Shown: positions 1-7,621 of the stretch, piece by piece | Numbering within the stretch: the first letter of the stretch is position 1 | Layout: every line of letters starts with the position of its first letter | Origin: Fen-1258 sp947085815 | GTDB lineage: Bacteria; Bacteroidota; Ignavibacteria; Ignavibacteriales; Melioribacteraceae | Assembly (NCBI GenBank): GCA_947085815.1 | Contig: CAMTXU010000031.1 | Coordinates: forward strand, 1 to 30,370 | Length of the DNA: 30,370 bases | Direction: 5' to 3' | Notes under the pieces: model-generated | Seen by the model: the letters and a program-made list of their open reading frames with translations, nothing else | What the model was told of the DNA's origin: nothing | Database searches by the model: none | Made by a program: the position numbers and the translations under genes

Positions 1-74
1 CACGACAGCTTATGATTCTTGAGATAAAAATCCATTCCACGAGCTAAGATATCGGCTACTTTAATCTTTTCCAT
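1..74 (-). CDS. 5' end of an unidentified gene running off the window
   Basis: Only the first 24 codons are visible, beginning MEKIKVADILARGMDFYLKN and then HKLS. An in-frame TAA lies two codons before the ATG at 74-72, so the start is well bounded. The pattern of a short helical 'ADIL' segment, an aromatic residue and then 'HKLS' recalls the N-terminus of IS91-type transposases, which precedes their zinc-binding domain, but 24 residues cannot establish this. It lies downstream of the integrase gene on the same strand, separated by about 255 bases and a possible terminator. It could equally be an unrelated chromosomal gene. Confidence 0.5.
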   Translation of the reverse strand, partial: MEKIKVADILARGMDFYLKNHKLS

Positions 75-106
75 GCATTAAAGTAATCCCAATCATTCAC
101 ATTTTC

Positions 107-129
107 AAAAAACACTGTCCCAAAGGGAC
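107..129 (-). terminator. possible terminator downstream of the integrase gene
   Basis: Read on the minus strand, a GTCCC-TTT-GGGAC hairpin is followed a few bases later by TTTTTT. The stem is only five GC-rich pairs, so the call is tentative. It would end the integrase transcript before the partial gene at the left edge. Confidence 0.4.
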
Positions 130-157
130 TTCATATAACATATATTTATACTGAATC

Positions 158-177
158 CGATCCGCTGCTGCGAATCG
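158..177. repeat. short hairpin with TGCT loop, copy 1
   Basis: CGATCCGC and GCGAATCG flank a TGCT loop, giving an eight-pair stem with one mismatch, then a T-rich stretch on the plus strand. Nearly the same arms occur at 7567-7582, with the loop reading in the opposite sense. It may be a small dispersed palindrome or a weak terminator. Apart from this hairpin and the one at 117-129, nothing is recognisable between 75 and 329. Confidence 0.35.
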
Positions 178-329
178 CTTTATTTTCCCCTTTTGTAACG
201 ATAAAATAAATTCATACCGCTATTTATCATTACCTAAATCTTTTAAAATCATTAAAAAATAAAATAAATTGTCTATATAAATAGAATAACTGAAAATGTT
301 TATCACGAAATTATTTCTTGATAAAAACA

Positions 330-1307
330 CTAATCCAAAGGACTCCTTACACCATGCAAATTTTCTATTATGTGAGTATAAATCATTGTAGTGCGTAAGG
401 ATTTATGACCTAATAACTCCTGAATTGTTCTAATATCATACCCTGCTTCCAACAAATGCGTGGCAAAACTATGCCTAAATGTGTGTGCAGATGCCGGTTT
501 ATTTATCCCCGCTCTCTTTACTGCCTTTTTAATCTCTTTCTGAATTGTTGACTCATGAATATGATACCTAAATACTAATCCCGTTGTACTTTCTCTAATA
601 AATTTGTTCGCCGGAAATAGATACTGCCAGCCAAATTCTTTTGCAGCATTTGGATATTTTCGCGCAAGCGCATGCGGTAAATTAGTCTCCCCCTTTCCTT
701 TTGCTAAATCATTTTGATGAATTTTTTCTACTTCCCTAATATGATCTTTCAGTAATGGAATTATCTTCTGAGATAATATTGTTGTCCTATCTTTCTCCCC
801 TTTTGAATCTCTTATTGTAAGACTCTTATATTCAAAATCAACATCCTTTATCCTAAGGTTCAAACCTTCACTAAGTCTTAATCCGCTGCCGTATAATATT
901 GAAGCTATTAAATATGTATCTCCTTCCATGTTATTAATTACATTAATTGCTTCGGATTTGCTAAACACAACAGGCAGTTTCTTTCTATTCGATGCCCGCA
1001 CTACATCTTCAAGCCAGCCAAAATTCTTCTCAAAATAATTTTTGTATAAATATACGATTGCGCATAAAGCTTGATTCTGTGTTGGCGCTGCCACTTGTTT
1101 TTCTACTGCTAGATGCGAAAGGAATTTTTCGACGTGTGTTTTGTCTAATTCGGTAGGATATTTTTTTCCGTTAAAGATGATGAATTCACGGATCCATTTA
1201 ATATATGCTTCTTCCGTCTTACGGCTATAGTACCGGCTTCGTAAGTGTCTTCTTACCTGATCAAGCAACTTAACTTTTGTTCTTTTTACTTCCCTTTCTA
1301 TCAACAT
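330..1307 (-). CDS. intI: integron-type tyrosine recombinase (IntI family)
   Basis: This is a complete site-specific recombinase of about 325 residues. The start chosen is the ATG at 1307, preceded by GGGGAAAG; an in-frame ATG at 1337 would add ten residues. Numbering from that upstream ATG, the N-terminal SAM-like domain covers about 22-112 and the catalytic domain about 120-330. All active-site residues are present: R154 (in GSGLRLSE), K182, H285 and R288 (in HTFRHSFATH), H311 (in LLGHK) and the nucleophile Y320 (in MIYTH). Between the conserved patches lies the insertion diagnostic of integron integrases (LPHALARKYP, 220-229, followed by FGWQYLFPA), and the protein ends in GVRSPLD, as many IntI proteins do. 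The family inserts and excises gene cassettes at attI and attC. No cassette array is recognisable next to it, so its local role is open; it may alternatively be a partner gene in a transposable element. Confidence 0.93.
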   Translation of the reverse strand: MLIEREVKRTKVKLLDQVRRHLRSRYYSRKTEEAYIKWIREFIIFNGKKYPTELDKTHVEKFLSHLAVEKQVAAPTQNQALCAIVYLYKNYFEKNFGWLEDVVRASNRKKLPVVFSKSEAINVINNMEGDTYLIASILYGSGLRLSEGLNLRIKDVDFEYKSLTIRDSKGEKDRTTILSQKIIPLLKDHIREVEKIHQNDLAKGKGETNLPHALARKYPNAAKEFGWQYLFPANKFIRESTTGLVFRYHIHESTIQKEIKKAVKRAGINKPASAHTFRHSFATHLLEAGYDIRTIQELLGHKSLRTTMIYTHIIENLHGVRSPLD

Positions 1308-1843
1308 TGGACTTTCCCCATGTTCCGTTTGCAACATAATATAATAACTTAATCAATTCAAGAACATGGCTTAGAAAAGAGATGGGAGAAAGGTACACTG
1401 CTTTTATAGATCACAACCACAAAATCTCTAACTTTTTCACTCTCATTTCTTAGGACTAGTTAAATACGTAAGTAAAACGGGAAACGTGAATTGGAAGAGT
1501 GAAAAACAGAAAGCTGAGTGCTATTCAGGAGCTAATCGCTAATTTCTTGCAGCAGCCATCTCTCATCTATTCGAATTCAATTCCTTAAGAATTTTAACAG
1601 CTTTTTGTGCGAATAAGATCAGAAACAGAAATAACGCCGCGAGCATAATCAATCCGCTCATCTTCTATTGCCCTAATTTATTACTCTATTATCGTATAAA
1701 TTACAGCAAAGTAGATATCTGGGAATAGATTTTTGTTTTCCCTTACTGCAAATGCTTCTGGCTTAATTCAGAAATTTCCTCATAAGAATTACCTTCTGCG
1801 GAATATTAGTAACACAACTTATGAATTCCATTCGGGGGGAGTT
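1308..1843. other. gene-poor interval between intI and xdhC
   Basis: About 535 bases hold no long reading frame. This is where an attI site would be expected for a canonical integron, but I cannot identify one beyond isolated degenerate GTTRRRY matches. The only coding candidate is the 32-residue membrane peptide at 1563-1661. No RNA gene or clear terminator was recognised. Confidence 0.6.
1563..1661 (-). CDS. possible 32-residue single-span membrane peptide
   Basis: ATG at 1661 to TGA at 1563 encodes a peptide beginning MSGLIMLAALFLFLILFA, a near-perfect hydrophobic helix of about 16 residues, then a basic amphipathic tail (QKAVKILKELNSNR). The shape resembles the membrane anchor of slipin/SPFH proteins, which is followed by a KI.REYERG-type segment, but no SPFH domain follows. 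It could be a genuine small protein, a decayed slipin remnant, or chance. The upstream Shine-Dalgarno match is weak. Coding status is uncertain. Confidence 0.35.
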   Translation of the reverse strand: MSGLIMLAALFLFLILFAQKAVKILKELNSNR

Positions 1844-2650
1844 TTATTTTAAAACTTTCTTATCATATCTGACAGATTGAATCTCCGCGGCGATGGAAAG
1901 AGCAATCTCGTAGGCTGTATCCCCTCCTATTTTCAATCCGATAGGCATATGAAGCATTGAAAGATCTATCTCCGCATCAATTTCATTCTTCAAATTATTA
2001 ATCATTGCAGCAGCTTTTGCGCGTGAGGCAATAACTCCTATATACTTCTTAACTAAATTTCGGGAGTATAATGTTCTTAAGATATCATAATCATATTGAT
2101 GACCGTAAGTAACAACTACAAAATAAGAATCGTCAGCGGGAATAAATTGTTCTGCAAAATCTTTGTAATCAGCATAGATGCAATTAATTCCTTTGGCTTT
2201 ATTTTTTTCAAATAATTCCTGTCGGTTATCAATTAATATCACATGATATTTAAGCTTGCTCAGTATCTCAATTAAGGCTTGTCCAACATGCCCACCACCG
2301 AAAATATAAATTACCGACAAATTCTTAACGGCTTCATAGTAAAACCAAATTTTACCGTTACAACTCATAGGAATGATAGTGGCATCAGGATCGACAATAG
2401 TTTCATCATTAATCAGTAAATATTCTTTCAATAAGCTTTCGGTTCCGGAAGCCATCAACCCTACTGATTCTTGAATCGCTTCCATCTCAATTGCACCGCC
2501 GCCAACTGTACCAAAAGTTTTTCCCGCATCATCAACAACCATCTTAAATCCGGCTTTACCCGGAGTAGAGCCGGTAGATTTTACGACGGTAACAATTACA
2601 AAATTTCTGTTCTCTTTTTTTAATTCTATTATTTTACTGTAAATATTCAT
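1844..2650 (-). CDS. XdhC/CoxI family protein
   Basis: A full-length 268-residue protein of the XdhC/CoxI family, which in characterised members binds molybdenum cofactor and helps insert sulfurated cofactor into xanthine dehydrogenase-type enzymes. The N-terminal XdhC_CoxI part shows TGSTPGKAG (26-34) and GTVGGGAIE (47-55). A conserved-type cysteine sits at 97 in MSCNG. The C-terminal Rossmann domain begins FGGGHVG (117-123) with an acidic DNR at the end of the next strand (141-143), and the family's closing signature PIGLKIGGDT lies at 236-245. It starts 28 bases after argS stops, so it is probably the last gene of that run. No molybdenum hydroxylase is present in the window, so the client enzyme is unknown. 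Confidence 0.88.
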   Translation of the reverse strand: MNIYSKIIELKKENRNFVIVTVVKSTGSTPGKAGFKMVVDDAGKTFGTVGGGAIEMEAIQESVGLMASGTESLLKEYLLINDETIVDPDATIIPMSCNGKIWFYYEAVKNLSVIYIFGGGHVGQALIEILSKLKYHVILIDNRQELFEKNKAKGINCIYADYKDFAEQFIPADDSYFVVVTYGHQYDYDILRTLYSRNLVKKYIGVIASRAKAAAMINNLKNEIDAEIDLSMLHMPIGLKIGGDTAYEIALSIAAEIQSVRYDKKVLK

Positions 2651-2678
2651 CTCGATATATCCGTTGGTAAATGATTGT

Positions 2679-4307
2679 TTACATCCTCTCCGGCGCGCTT
2701 ACGCCAAGGATAGATAATCCATTGCGCAATACCGTTTGAATTGCTGTAGCGAGCGCTATACGGGCTTCAGCAAGGTTCTTCTCGCTGCCGATGATCCGGC
2801 ATTCTGTATAGAATCTGTGAAAAAGAGCTGCTAATTCTTCCAGATAAATTGTAATCCGGTGTGTTTCGTAATTTTCCGCGCTGTAAAGCAGATCTTCGGG
2901 AAATTCAAAAAGTTTCTTAAGAAGATTCTGCTCCTCTTTAGTTGTTAGAAGATTCAAATTCTCTAATGATGATTCCAGTCTCTCCTCTTTTGTCATTCGT
3001 AGTATCGAAGATATTCTTGCGTACGCATACTGTAGATAGAATACAGGGTTTTCATCGGATTGTTTCTTCGCGAGATCAAGATCAAAATTGAGATGACTGG
3101 TTATGCTTCTCATGTTAAAAAAGTAACGTACAACATCGCTTCCAACTTCATCAATCAGCTCATCGAGTGTTATGTAATTTGCTTTGCGGGTCGACATTTT
3201 AACGACTTCACCCTTCTCCATAATGGTAACAAACTGGTGAATCAAAACTTTAACTTTGCCTGCATCATAACCCAGCGCACGTAATCCGGCAAGAACATCG
3301 GGGTAAGTTGCATTATGGTCTGAACCAAATAGATCAATCATCAAATCATATCCACGCTCAAACTTTGTAATGTGGTATGCAATATCTGGTAAACGGTATG
3401 TAGGTTCACCAGTTGATTTCACAATTACTTTATCGTTCTCATTGCCGAGTTCGGAAAGTTTTAACCATACGGCGCCTTCATTTTCATACGATAAATTTTT
3501 CTTCTTAAAATCCTCAAGAAGTGAATTAATCTTTCCCTCTTCATAAAGAATATGTTCGTTGTAGAAATTTTTCATGCGGATTTGTATTCGACTCATTGTT
3601 TTAATTATATCCGCAAAGATTTCTTTTTCTGCTGCCTGCTTAAATTTTCCTTCGGCATTTTCATTTTGAAGTGCATCACCATTTTCATTTTTTAATTTGG
3701 CGGCAATCGCTTTTATATACTCACCCTGATAATAATCTTCGGGAAACTCAACCTCATGACCAAGCAATTCCAGATAACGCAATCGGACTGAATCTCCAAG
3801 CATCCTCATTTGTCTTCCGGCATTATTAAAATAATATTCCCGGTCAACAGAATAGCCGATCCATTCCAGCATATTGGCAATAGTATCGCCCACAACGGCG
3901 TTACGTCCATGCCCTACGGTTAACGGTCCGGTTGGATTTGCCGAAACAAATTCAACCATTGCTTTTTTACCAGAGTGTTTTTTCGATTTTCCAAAATTTT
4001 CTTTCTGGTTGAATATCACATTTACTATTTGTGTGTTATAAGACTGTGTAAAGTAAAAATTTATGAAACCGGCACCAGCCATTTCAATTTTCTCAATTAC
4101 ATTTTTATCGAAGTCTAAATTTGAGATAATTTCTTTAGCTATTTCTTGCGGCTTTTTTCCCAATTTTTTCGCGAGGATCATCGCTGCGTTTGTTGAGTAA
4201 TCACCATTTTCTTTCCTCGCGGGTACTGTAAAGATCAGATCAACCTCTTTCAAATAAGGTAGTTTTAATTCAGTTTGCAGAAACAGTTCTATTAAATAAT
4301 TCTTCAA
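2679..4307 (-). CDS. argS: arginyl-tRNA synthetase
   Basis: Class I aminoacyl-tRNA synthetase charging tRNA-Arg. The 542-residue protein has the N-terminal Arg additional domain (about 1-90), the HIGH-type motif as VGHGR (131-135) after the typical SANPTGPL, the KMSK-type loop as KMSTR (370-374), and an all-helical DALR anticodon-binding domain (about 425-542). The start is TTG at 4307, with GGAG six bases upstream and no better ATG. A lysine/asparagine-rich segment around 205-222 looks like a lineage-specific loop. It follows rsfS by 24 bases, so the two are probably co-transcribed. Confidence 0.97.
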   Translation of the reverse strand: MKNYLIELFLQTELKLPYLKEVDLIFTVPARKENGDYSTNAAMILAKKLGKKPQEIAKEIISNLDFDKNVIEKIEMAGAGFINFYFTQSYNTQIVNVIFNQKENFGKSKKHSGKKAMVEFVSANPTGPLTVGHGRNAVVGDTIANMLEWIGYSVDREYYFNNAGRQMRMLGDSVRLRYLELLGHEVEFPEDYYQGEYIKAIAAKLKNENGDALQNENAEGKFKQAAEKEIFADIIKTMSRIQIRMKNFYNEHILYEEGKINSLLEDFKKKNLSYENEGAVWLKLSELGNENDKVIVKSTGEPTYRLPDIAYHITKFERGYDLMIDLFGSDHNATYPDVLAGLRALGYDAGKVKVLIHQFVTIMEKGEVVKMSTRKANYITLDELIDEVGSDVVRYFFNMRSITSHLNFDLDLAKKQSDENPVFYLQYAYARISSILRMTKEERLESSLENLNLLTTKEEQNLLKKLFEFPEDLLYSAENYETHRITIYLEELAALFHRFYTECRIIGSEKNLAEARIALATAIQTVLRNGLSILGVSAPERM

Positions 4308-4331
4308 AAATTTCTCCGTAGATAATATGGA

Positions 4332-4682
4332 CTAGTCATCATTCTTAATTTTAATTACAGGCGCGTCGCCCCAAAGTTTTTCAAGGTTGTAATAGCTTCT
4401 TACATCGGATTTGAAAATATGAACGATCACATCAAAATAATCAAGAATTATCCAATTCATCGTCTGAAAACCTTCTTTGTGCAGACATCTTATTCGATTT
4501 TCAAGCAGCTTTTCCTCAATCTCATCAGCAATTGCCTTAACTTGACGGTCTGCATCTGCCGAACAGATAACAAAGCAGTCGGTAATGCCGGAGAGTTTTC
4601 TGAGATCGAGTATATTTATATCAAAACCTTTTTTTGACTTAATGATTTCCGCTATCGCTTTCGAAAATTTTAATGGATCCAA
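4332..4682 (-). CDS. rsfS: ribosomal silencing factor RsfS
   Basis: A 116-residue member of the RsfS/YbeB/Iojap family, which binds ribosomal protein uL14 and blocks subunit joining when nutrients are short. Family features are visible: DLRKLSGITDCFVICSA near 26-42, the helical segment with IADEIEEKL, and the C-terminal YYNLEKLWGDAP with the expected acidic and aromatic positions. The start is TTG at 4682 (reading MDPLKF), with GAGG five bases upstream; the nearest ATG is out of frame. The adjacent upstream gene is a LytR_C-domain protein and argS follows. Confidence 0.95.
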   Translation of the reverse strand: MDPLKFSKAIAEIIKSKKGFDINILDLRKLSGITDCFVICSADADRQVKAIADEIEEKLLENRIRCLHKEGFQTMNWIILDYFDVIVHIFKSDVRSYYNLEKLWGDAPVIKIKNDD

Positions 4683-4780
4683 TCAAACCTCAATTTCATT
4701 TGTTATTTTTTTAATTCCATCCTTTCCGAACGGAAGAAGAATTTATTGTGTACCATATTAGAATGGTAAAGTTCAAAACG

Positions 4781-5269
4781 CTATTTGAATGGCGTGAGAT
4801 TAAAATAATCTCTGCCGAGAACAATGGAAACATCCAGAAAATAATCTTTATTCAATTGCTGAATTACATTCTCGTTCTTGATTCCGAGTGCTTTTGCGGT
4901 TTTAAATGCGTTAGCCATATTTCCGGAACGATCAATCACTAGACTTTCACTAACATCGTCAGAGATATAATTGCCGGTCTTCACAACATCAAAATTATTA
5001 TTTCGGAGAAAATCGGTAAATCGGTCGGCAACACCGCTAACTCCGCAGCCGTTCAAAACTTCCAACTGAATAATATCGGATGTCGTTTGATTTGATAGTT
5101 GTTCATCTATTTTATTTTTGTCAACAGAGACCTTTACAAAAATTGAATAGCCCATATAAATTATAACAGCCGCCAAAGAGAAAATAGAAATATTGAGAAA
5201 CAAATTTATTGTAGAGGCTTTTAAGCCAGCCGAACTTGAAGATTTTTTTTTGCCGTTGATATTTTCCAA
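4781..5269 (-). CDS. membrane-anchored LytR C-terminal domain protein
   Basis: A 162-residue protein with a short basic, serine-rich N-terminus, one transmembrane helix (about 22-45) and a periplasmic LytR_C domain (about 67-155) marked by EVLNGCGVSGVA (70-81) and a closing LGRDY. It lacks the LytR-CpsA-Psr catalytic domain. Its function is unknown; an envelope role is inferred from the topology. The annotated start is TTG at 5269 without a convincing ribosome site. An ATG 17 bases upstream opens a different frame that runs into a run of nine A and would join this frame after slippage, so the true N-terminus is uncertain. It precedes rsfS by about 98 bases. Confidence 0.82.
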   Translation of the reverse strand: MENINGKKKSSSSAGLKASTINLFLNISIFSLAAVIIYMGYSIFVKVSVDKNKIDEQLSNQTTSDIIQLEVLNGCGVSGVADRFTDFLRNNNFDVVKTGNYISDDVSESLVIDRSGNMANAFKTAKALGIKNENVIQQLNKDYFLDVSIVLGRDYFNLTPFK

Positions 5270-5333
5270 GTGTGAATTGCGCTCATATATTTATAAAACC
5301 GGGCGCAATTTAAGAAAAAACTATCTCTCTTTC

Positions 5334-5834
5334 TTAGAAGCCCCAATTGTTTAAGTAACTATCACGGTAAAATGGTGAATAGGACCCATATCCATATGGA
5401 GAATAATAACTGCCGGGTACATTTCTGTATTGAATTATAACATTCATGTTATCGGTAGGTTTGAATGTCAATTGCGCGCGGCTGAGGTATACTCCGTTTA
5501 TTTGTTTTGAGAATTCCTGTCCGAAAGAATTATAGGGTGAGTTGACAACGCTTATATCCGTCTCCAAATTTAACTTGTCGCTAAACTTATATGCCATACT
5601 GTTAGTGTAAACACCCAAAGCCATTCCGCCTAAATTGCCAAAAGCGGAGTAGGATAAACCAAATGAGTGACGCATACTGAAATTATCGGGATTTATGAAG
5701 CCGAGTAACGACCCAAAGGAATTATTTTTGACAATCCCGCTTCTGATGTCAGGTTTGTTATTTGCTTCATCGCGGAATTGTGCAAAATTAACCGATGCCG
5801 TAAAAACGAAAATTAATAGAAATAGCTTTTTCAT
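5334..5834 (-). CDS. small secreted or outer-membrane protein of unknown function
   Basis: A 166-residue protein I do not recognise by family. A clear signal peptide (MKKLFLLIFVFTASVNFA, then QF) predicts export. The mature part has alternating polar/hydrophobic stretches such as LETDISVV and LTFKPTDNMNVIIQYRNV, typical of beta strands, followed by a Tyr/Ser/Gly/Pro-rich C-terminus ending in NNWGF with a terminal phenylalanine. That pattern suits a small outer-membrane or surface beta protein, but it is too short for a large barrel. It stands alone: 64 bases before the LytR_C gene and about 160 bases after ridA. ATG start. Confidence 0.7.
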   Translation of the reverse strand: MKKLFLLIFVFTASVNFAQFRDEANNKPDIRSGIVKNNSFGSLLGFINPDNFSMRHSFGLSYSAFGNLGGMALGVYTNSMAYKFSDKLNLETDISVVNSPYNSFGQEFSKQINGVYLSRAQLTFKPTDNMNVIIQYRNVPGSYYSPYGYGSYSPFYRDSYLNNWGF

Positions 5835-5997
5835 ATCTTTACTCTAATATTATGTTTCTTTAACAACTCAGCAGATTAAATAGTTTCGGTAATTCTTCTA
5901 CCGAATTACAGATCAATTTTATGGTTACTAAGCTTAAGATGCAAGTCAAATATTCGATTTTTCATACTGAATTAGCAAGCAGCTTCTAGAATTTTCC

Positions 5998-6462
5998 TTA
6001 AGTGTTAACTCTTACAATCATCTCGATTTCCACGGGGGCGTTCATCGGCAATTCATTCACGCCAACGGCACTGCGCGCATGCTTACCTGCTTCACCAAAT
6101 ACTTGACCTAGAAAATCAGACGCACCGTTTGCGATCTTTGGCTGCGCAGTAAAACCGACGTCCGAACTAACAAATACTGTCAGCTTCACTATCTGTTCAA
6201 CTTTATCAAGATTTCCAATTATAGATTTTACAGCACTGAGACAATTAATTGCCGAAATCTTAGCACACTCAATTCCCTTCTCCTCAGTTACTTCATAACC
6301 AACCCTCCCTTCGGCAAATAATTTTCCATTCACAAACGGCAACTGTCCTGAAGTAAAAATTAGATTACCGCTTTTTTGAGCGGGAACATATGTGGCTAAT
6401 GGTTTTGGTGGTATGGATGATAACTCATAACCAAGTAACTCTTTTATTTTCTGCTCAATCAT
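5998..6462 (-). CDS. RidA/YjgF/UK114 family protein
   Basis: A 154-residue RidA-superfamily protein; classical members hydrolyse reactive enamine/imine intermediates made by PLP enzymes. The core is recognisable: LIFTSGQLPF (34-43), LFAEGRVG, VKLTVFVSS (92-100), and the signature region around HARSAVGVNELP (128-139) with R130 in the position of the catalytic arginine and E146 in VEIEM near the usual acidic site. It is about 25 residues longer at the N-terminus than archetypal RidA, like several YjgF subgroups, so the exact substrate is not settled. ATG start with GGGAG immediately upstream. It is divergent from mazG. Confidence 0.88.
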   Translation of the reverse strand: MIEQKIKELLGYELSSIPPKPLATYVPAQKSGNLIFTSGQLPFVNGKLFAEGRVGYEVTEEKGIECAKISAINCLSAVKSIIGNLDKVEQIVKLTVFVSSDVGFTAQPKIANGASDFLGQVFGEAGKHARSAVGVNELPMNAPVEIEMIVRVNT

Positions 6463-6645
6463 TTCTCCCTCAGCAATATTTTTAATTAAGGAGGCTTCTA
6501 ATCACATAGTGACGCCTATGGCAAAACTATTTTTTTATTTAATAGAACGCAGATAAAGCATATTTCCGCTAATCATTTTTGTTGTTTTTAGAAGTCCTCC
6601 TAATATATAAGAAAAAATAATGATAAAATCTTCTGGAATTATTTC

Positions 6646-6673
6646 TTGATTATCGGGCTGCTCTTTATCTTTG
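6646..6673 (+). promoter_or_regulatory. FCB-type promoter for mazG
   Basis: TTG at 6646-6648, 17 bases, then TATCTTTG at 6666-6673 match the Bacteroidetes primary-sigma consensus (TTG / TAnnTTTG). Transcription would start a few bases later, giving a leader of only about 15 bases before the ATG at 6695. That excludes the in-frame TTG at 6671 as the start. The rest of the 6463-6694 interval shows no gene. Confidence 0.6.
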
Positions 6674-6694
6674 CAATCAAAATCGGAGATGAAG

Positions 6695-7456
6695 ATGATC
6701 GGCGAAAAATTTGAAAAGCTCTGGCAAATCATGAAACGATTAAGGGAAGAATGTCCTTGGGATAAAGAACAAACTCACGACTCGATCAAAGCGGCGTTGT
6801 TAGAAGAGACTTATGAAACTATCGAAGCAATAGATCTGAAAGATTACGATGAATTAAAATCGGAATTAGGAGATCTGCTTCTGCATATAGTTTTCCATGC
6901 CTCCATTGCAGAAGAGAATAAAACATTTTCGATTGATGATGTCATCGACGCAATCTCCGAAAAACTTATCCGCCGGCATCCCCATGTCTTTAGCGATACA
7001 AAGGTCAACGGGACAAAAGACATTTTGAGAAACTGGGAGGAGATTAAACTTTCCGAAGGGAGAGATTCTCTTCTGGAGGGAGTTCCTAAAAATATGCCGA
7101 GTCTCGCCCGAGCGTTCCGTTTGCAGGAAAAGGCATCTAAAGTCGGTTTCGATTGGAATCAAAAAGAGGATGTCTGGAAAAAAGTAATAGAAGAAATTGA
7201 AGAGATGCATGAGATGGAAAGAGCAGGCAATTCACTTGAATTTGAGAAAGAGATGGGAGACGTGTTTTTTGCGCTCACTAATTATGCGCGATTTCTAGGT
7301 GTAAATCCGGAGAATGCGCTCCGCGGTACAAATGAAAAATTTATAGCGCGTTTCAGTTACATCGAAAAGAAAATTAAGGAAACCGGCAAAACGCTTAGCG
7401 AATCAACCCTTGAAGAGATGGATAAATATTGGGAAGAAAGCAAGACTCAACTATAA
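6695..7456 (+). CDS. mazG: nucleoside triphosphate pyrophosphohydrolase MazG
   Basis: A 253-residue, two-domain MazG that hydrolyses (d)NTPs to NMP and pyrophosphate and is linked to housecleaning and the stringent response. The first MazG domain has CPWD (20-23), EExxE as EETYE (37-41) and ELGD (57-60), the metal-binding acidic set. The second repeats the pattern with IEEIEE (about 165-170) and EMGD (186-189). The start is ATG at 6695, six bases after GGAG; upstream in-frame ATG (6689) and TTG (6671) codons fit neither the ribosome site nor the promoter as well. It is a single-gene unit with its own promoter and a terminator just downstream. Confidence 0.95.
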   Translation: MIGEKFEKLWQIMKRLREECPWDKEQTHDSIKAALLEETYETIEAIDLKDYDELKSELGDLLLHIVFHASIAEENKTFSIDDVIDAISEKLIRRHPHVFSDTKVNGTKDILRNWEEIKLSEGRDSLLEGVPKNMPSLARAFRLQEKASKVGFDWNQKEDVWKKVIEEIEEMHEMERAGNSLEFEKEMGDVFFALTNYARFLGVNPENALRGTNEKFIARFSYIEKKIKETGKTLSESTLEEMDKYWEESKTQL

Positions 7457-7467
7457 GCCCATCCCCA

Positions 7468-7509
7468 CCCTTCCTACATAGTGGCAATGCCAAAGGGAAG
7501 GGCTTTTTT
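7468..7509 (+). terminator. intrinsic terminator of mazG
   Basis: CCCTTCC (7468-7474) pairs with GGAAGGG (7496-7502), and TTTTTT follows at 7504-7509. The loop itself contains a small TGGC-AA-TGCCA hairpin. It lies 12 bases after the mazG stop codon. Confidence 0.7.
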
Positions 7510-7566
7510 AAGTTAGGTTATGTAATTTAATCCACGATATTCGATATAATAAAATTGCTTGAAGTA

Positions 7567-7594
7567 ATTCGCTGCTGCGGATCGAGCATTTTTT
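7567..7594 (+). terminator. hairpin with TGCT loop, copy 2, plus T-run
   Basis: ATTCGC-TGCT-GCGGAT forms a six-pair stem with one C-A mismatch, followed six bases later by TTTTTT at 7589-7594. It shares its arms with the hairpin at 158-177. It sits between the convergent mazG and phoH genes, so it may act as a backup terminator or be a dispersed palindrome. Confidence 0.35.
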
Positions 7595-7621
7595 ATTGAA
7601 ATAATAATTCATAATGGGATT

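Noticed and set aside
1459..1465. GTTAAAT, a match to the GTTRRRY integron core near intI
   Set aside because: A match to this degenerate heptamer is expected about once in an interval of this length, and no partner boxes are seen.
3060..3284. Plus-strand frame inside argS, and similar frames inside rsfS, phoH, accC, dapF-side genes, ygfZ, M20, lptF and the cyclase
   Set aside because: Each is antisense or out of frame within a well-supported gene and shows no domain or ribosome site of its own.
6535..6732. Minus-strand open frame of 65 codons
   Set aside because: It runs through the mazG promoter and 5' end, has low-complexity composition and no family features.
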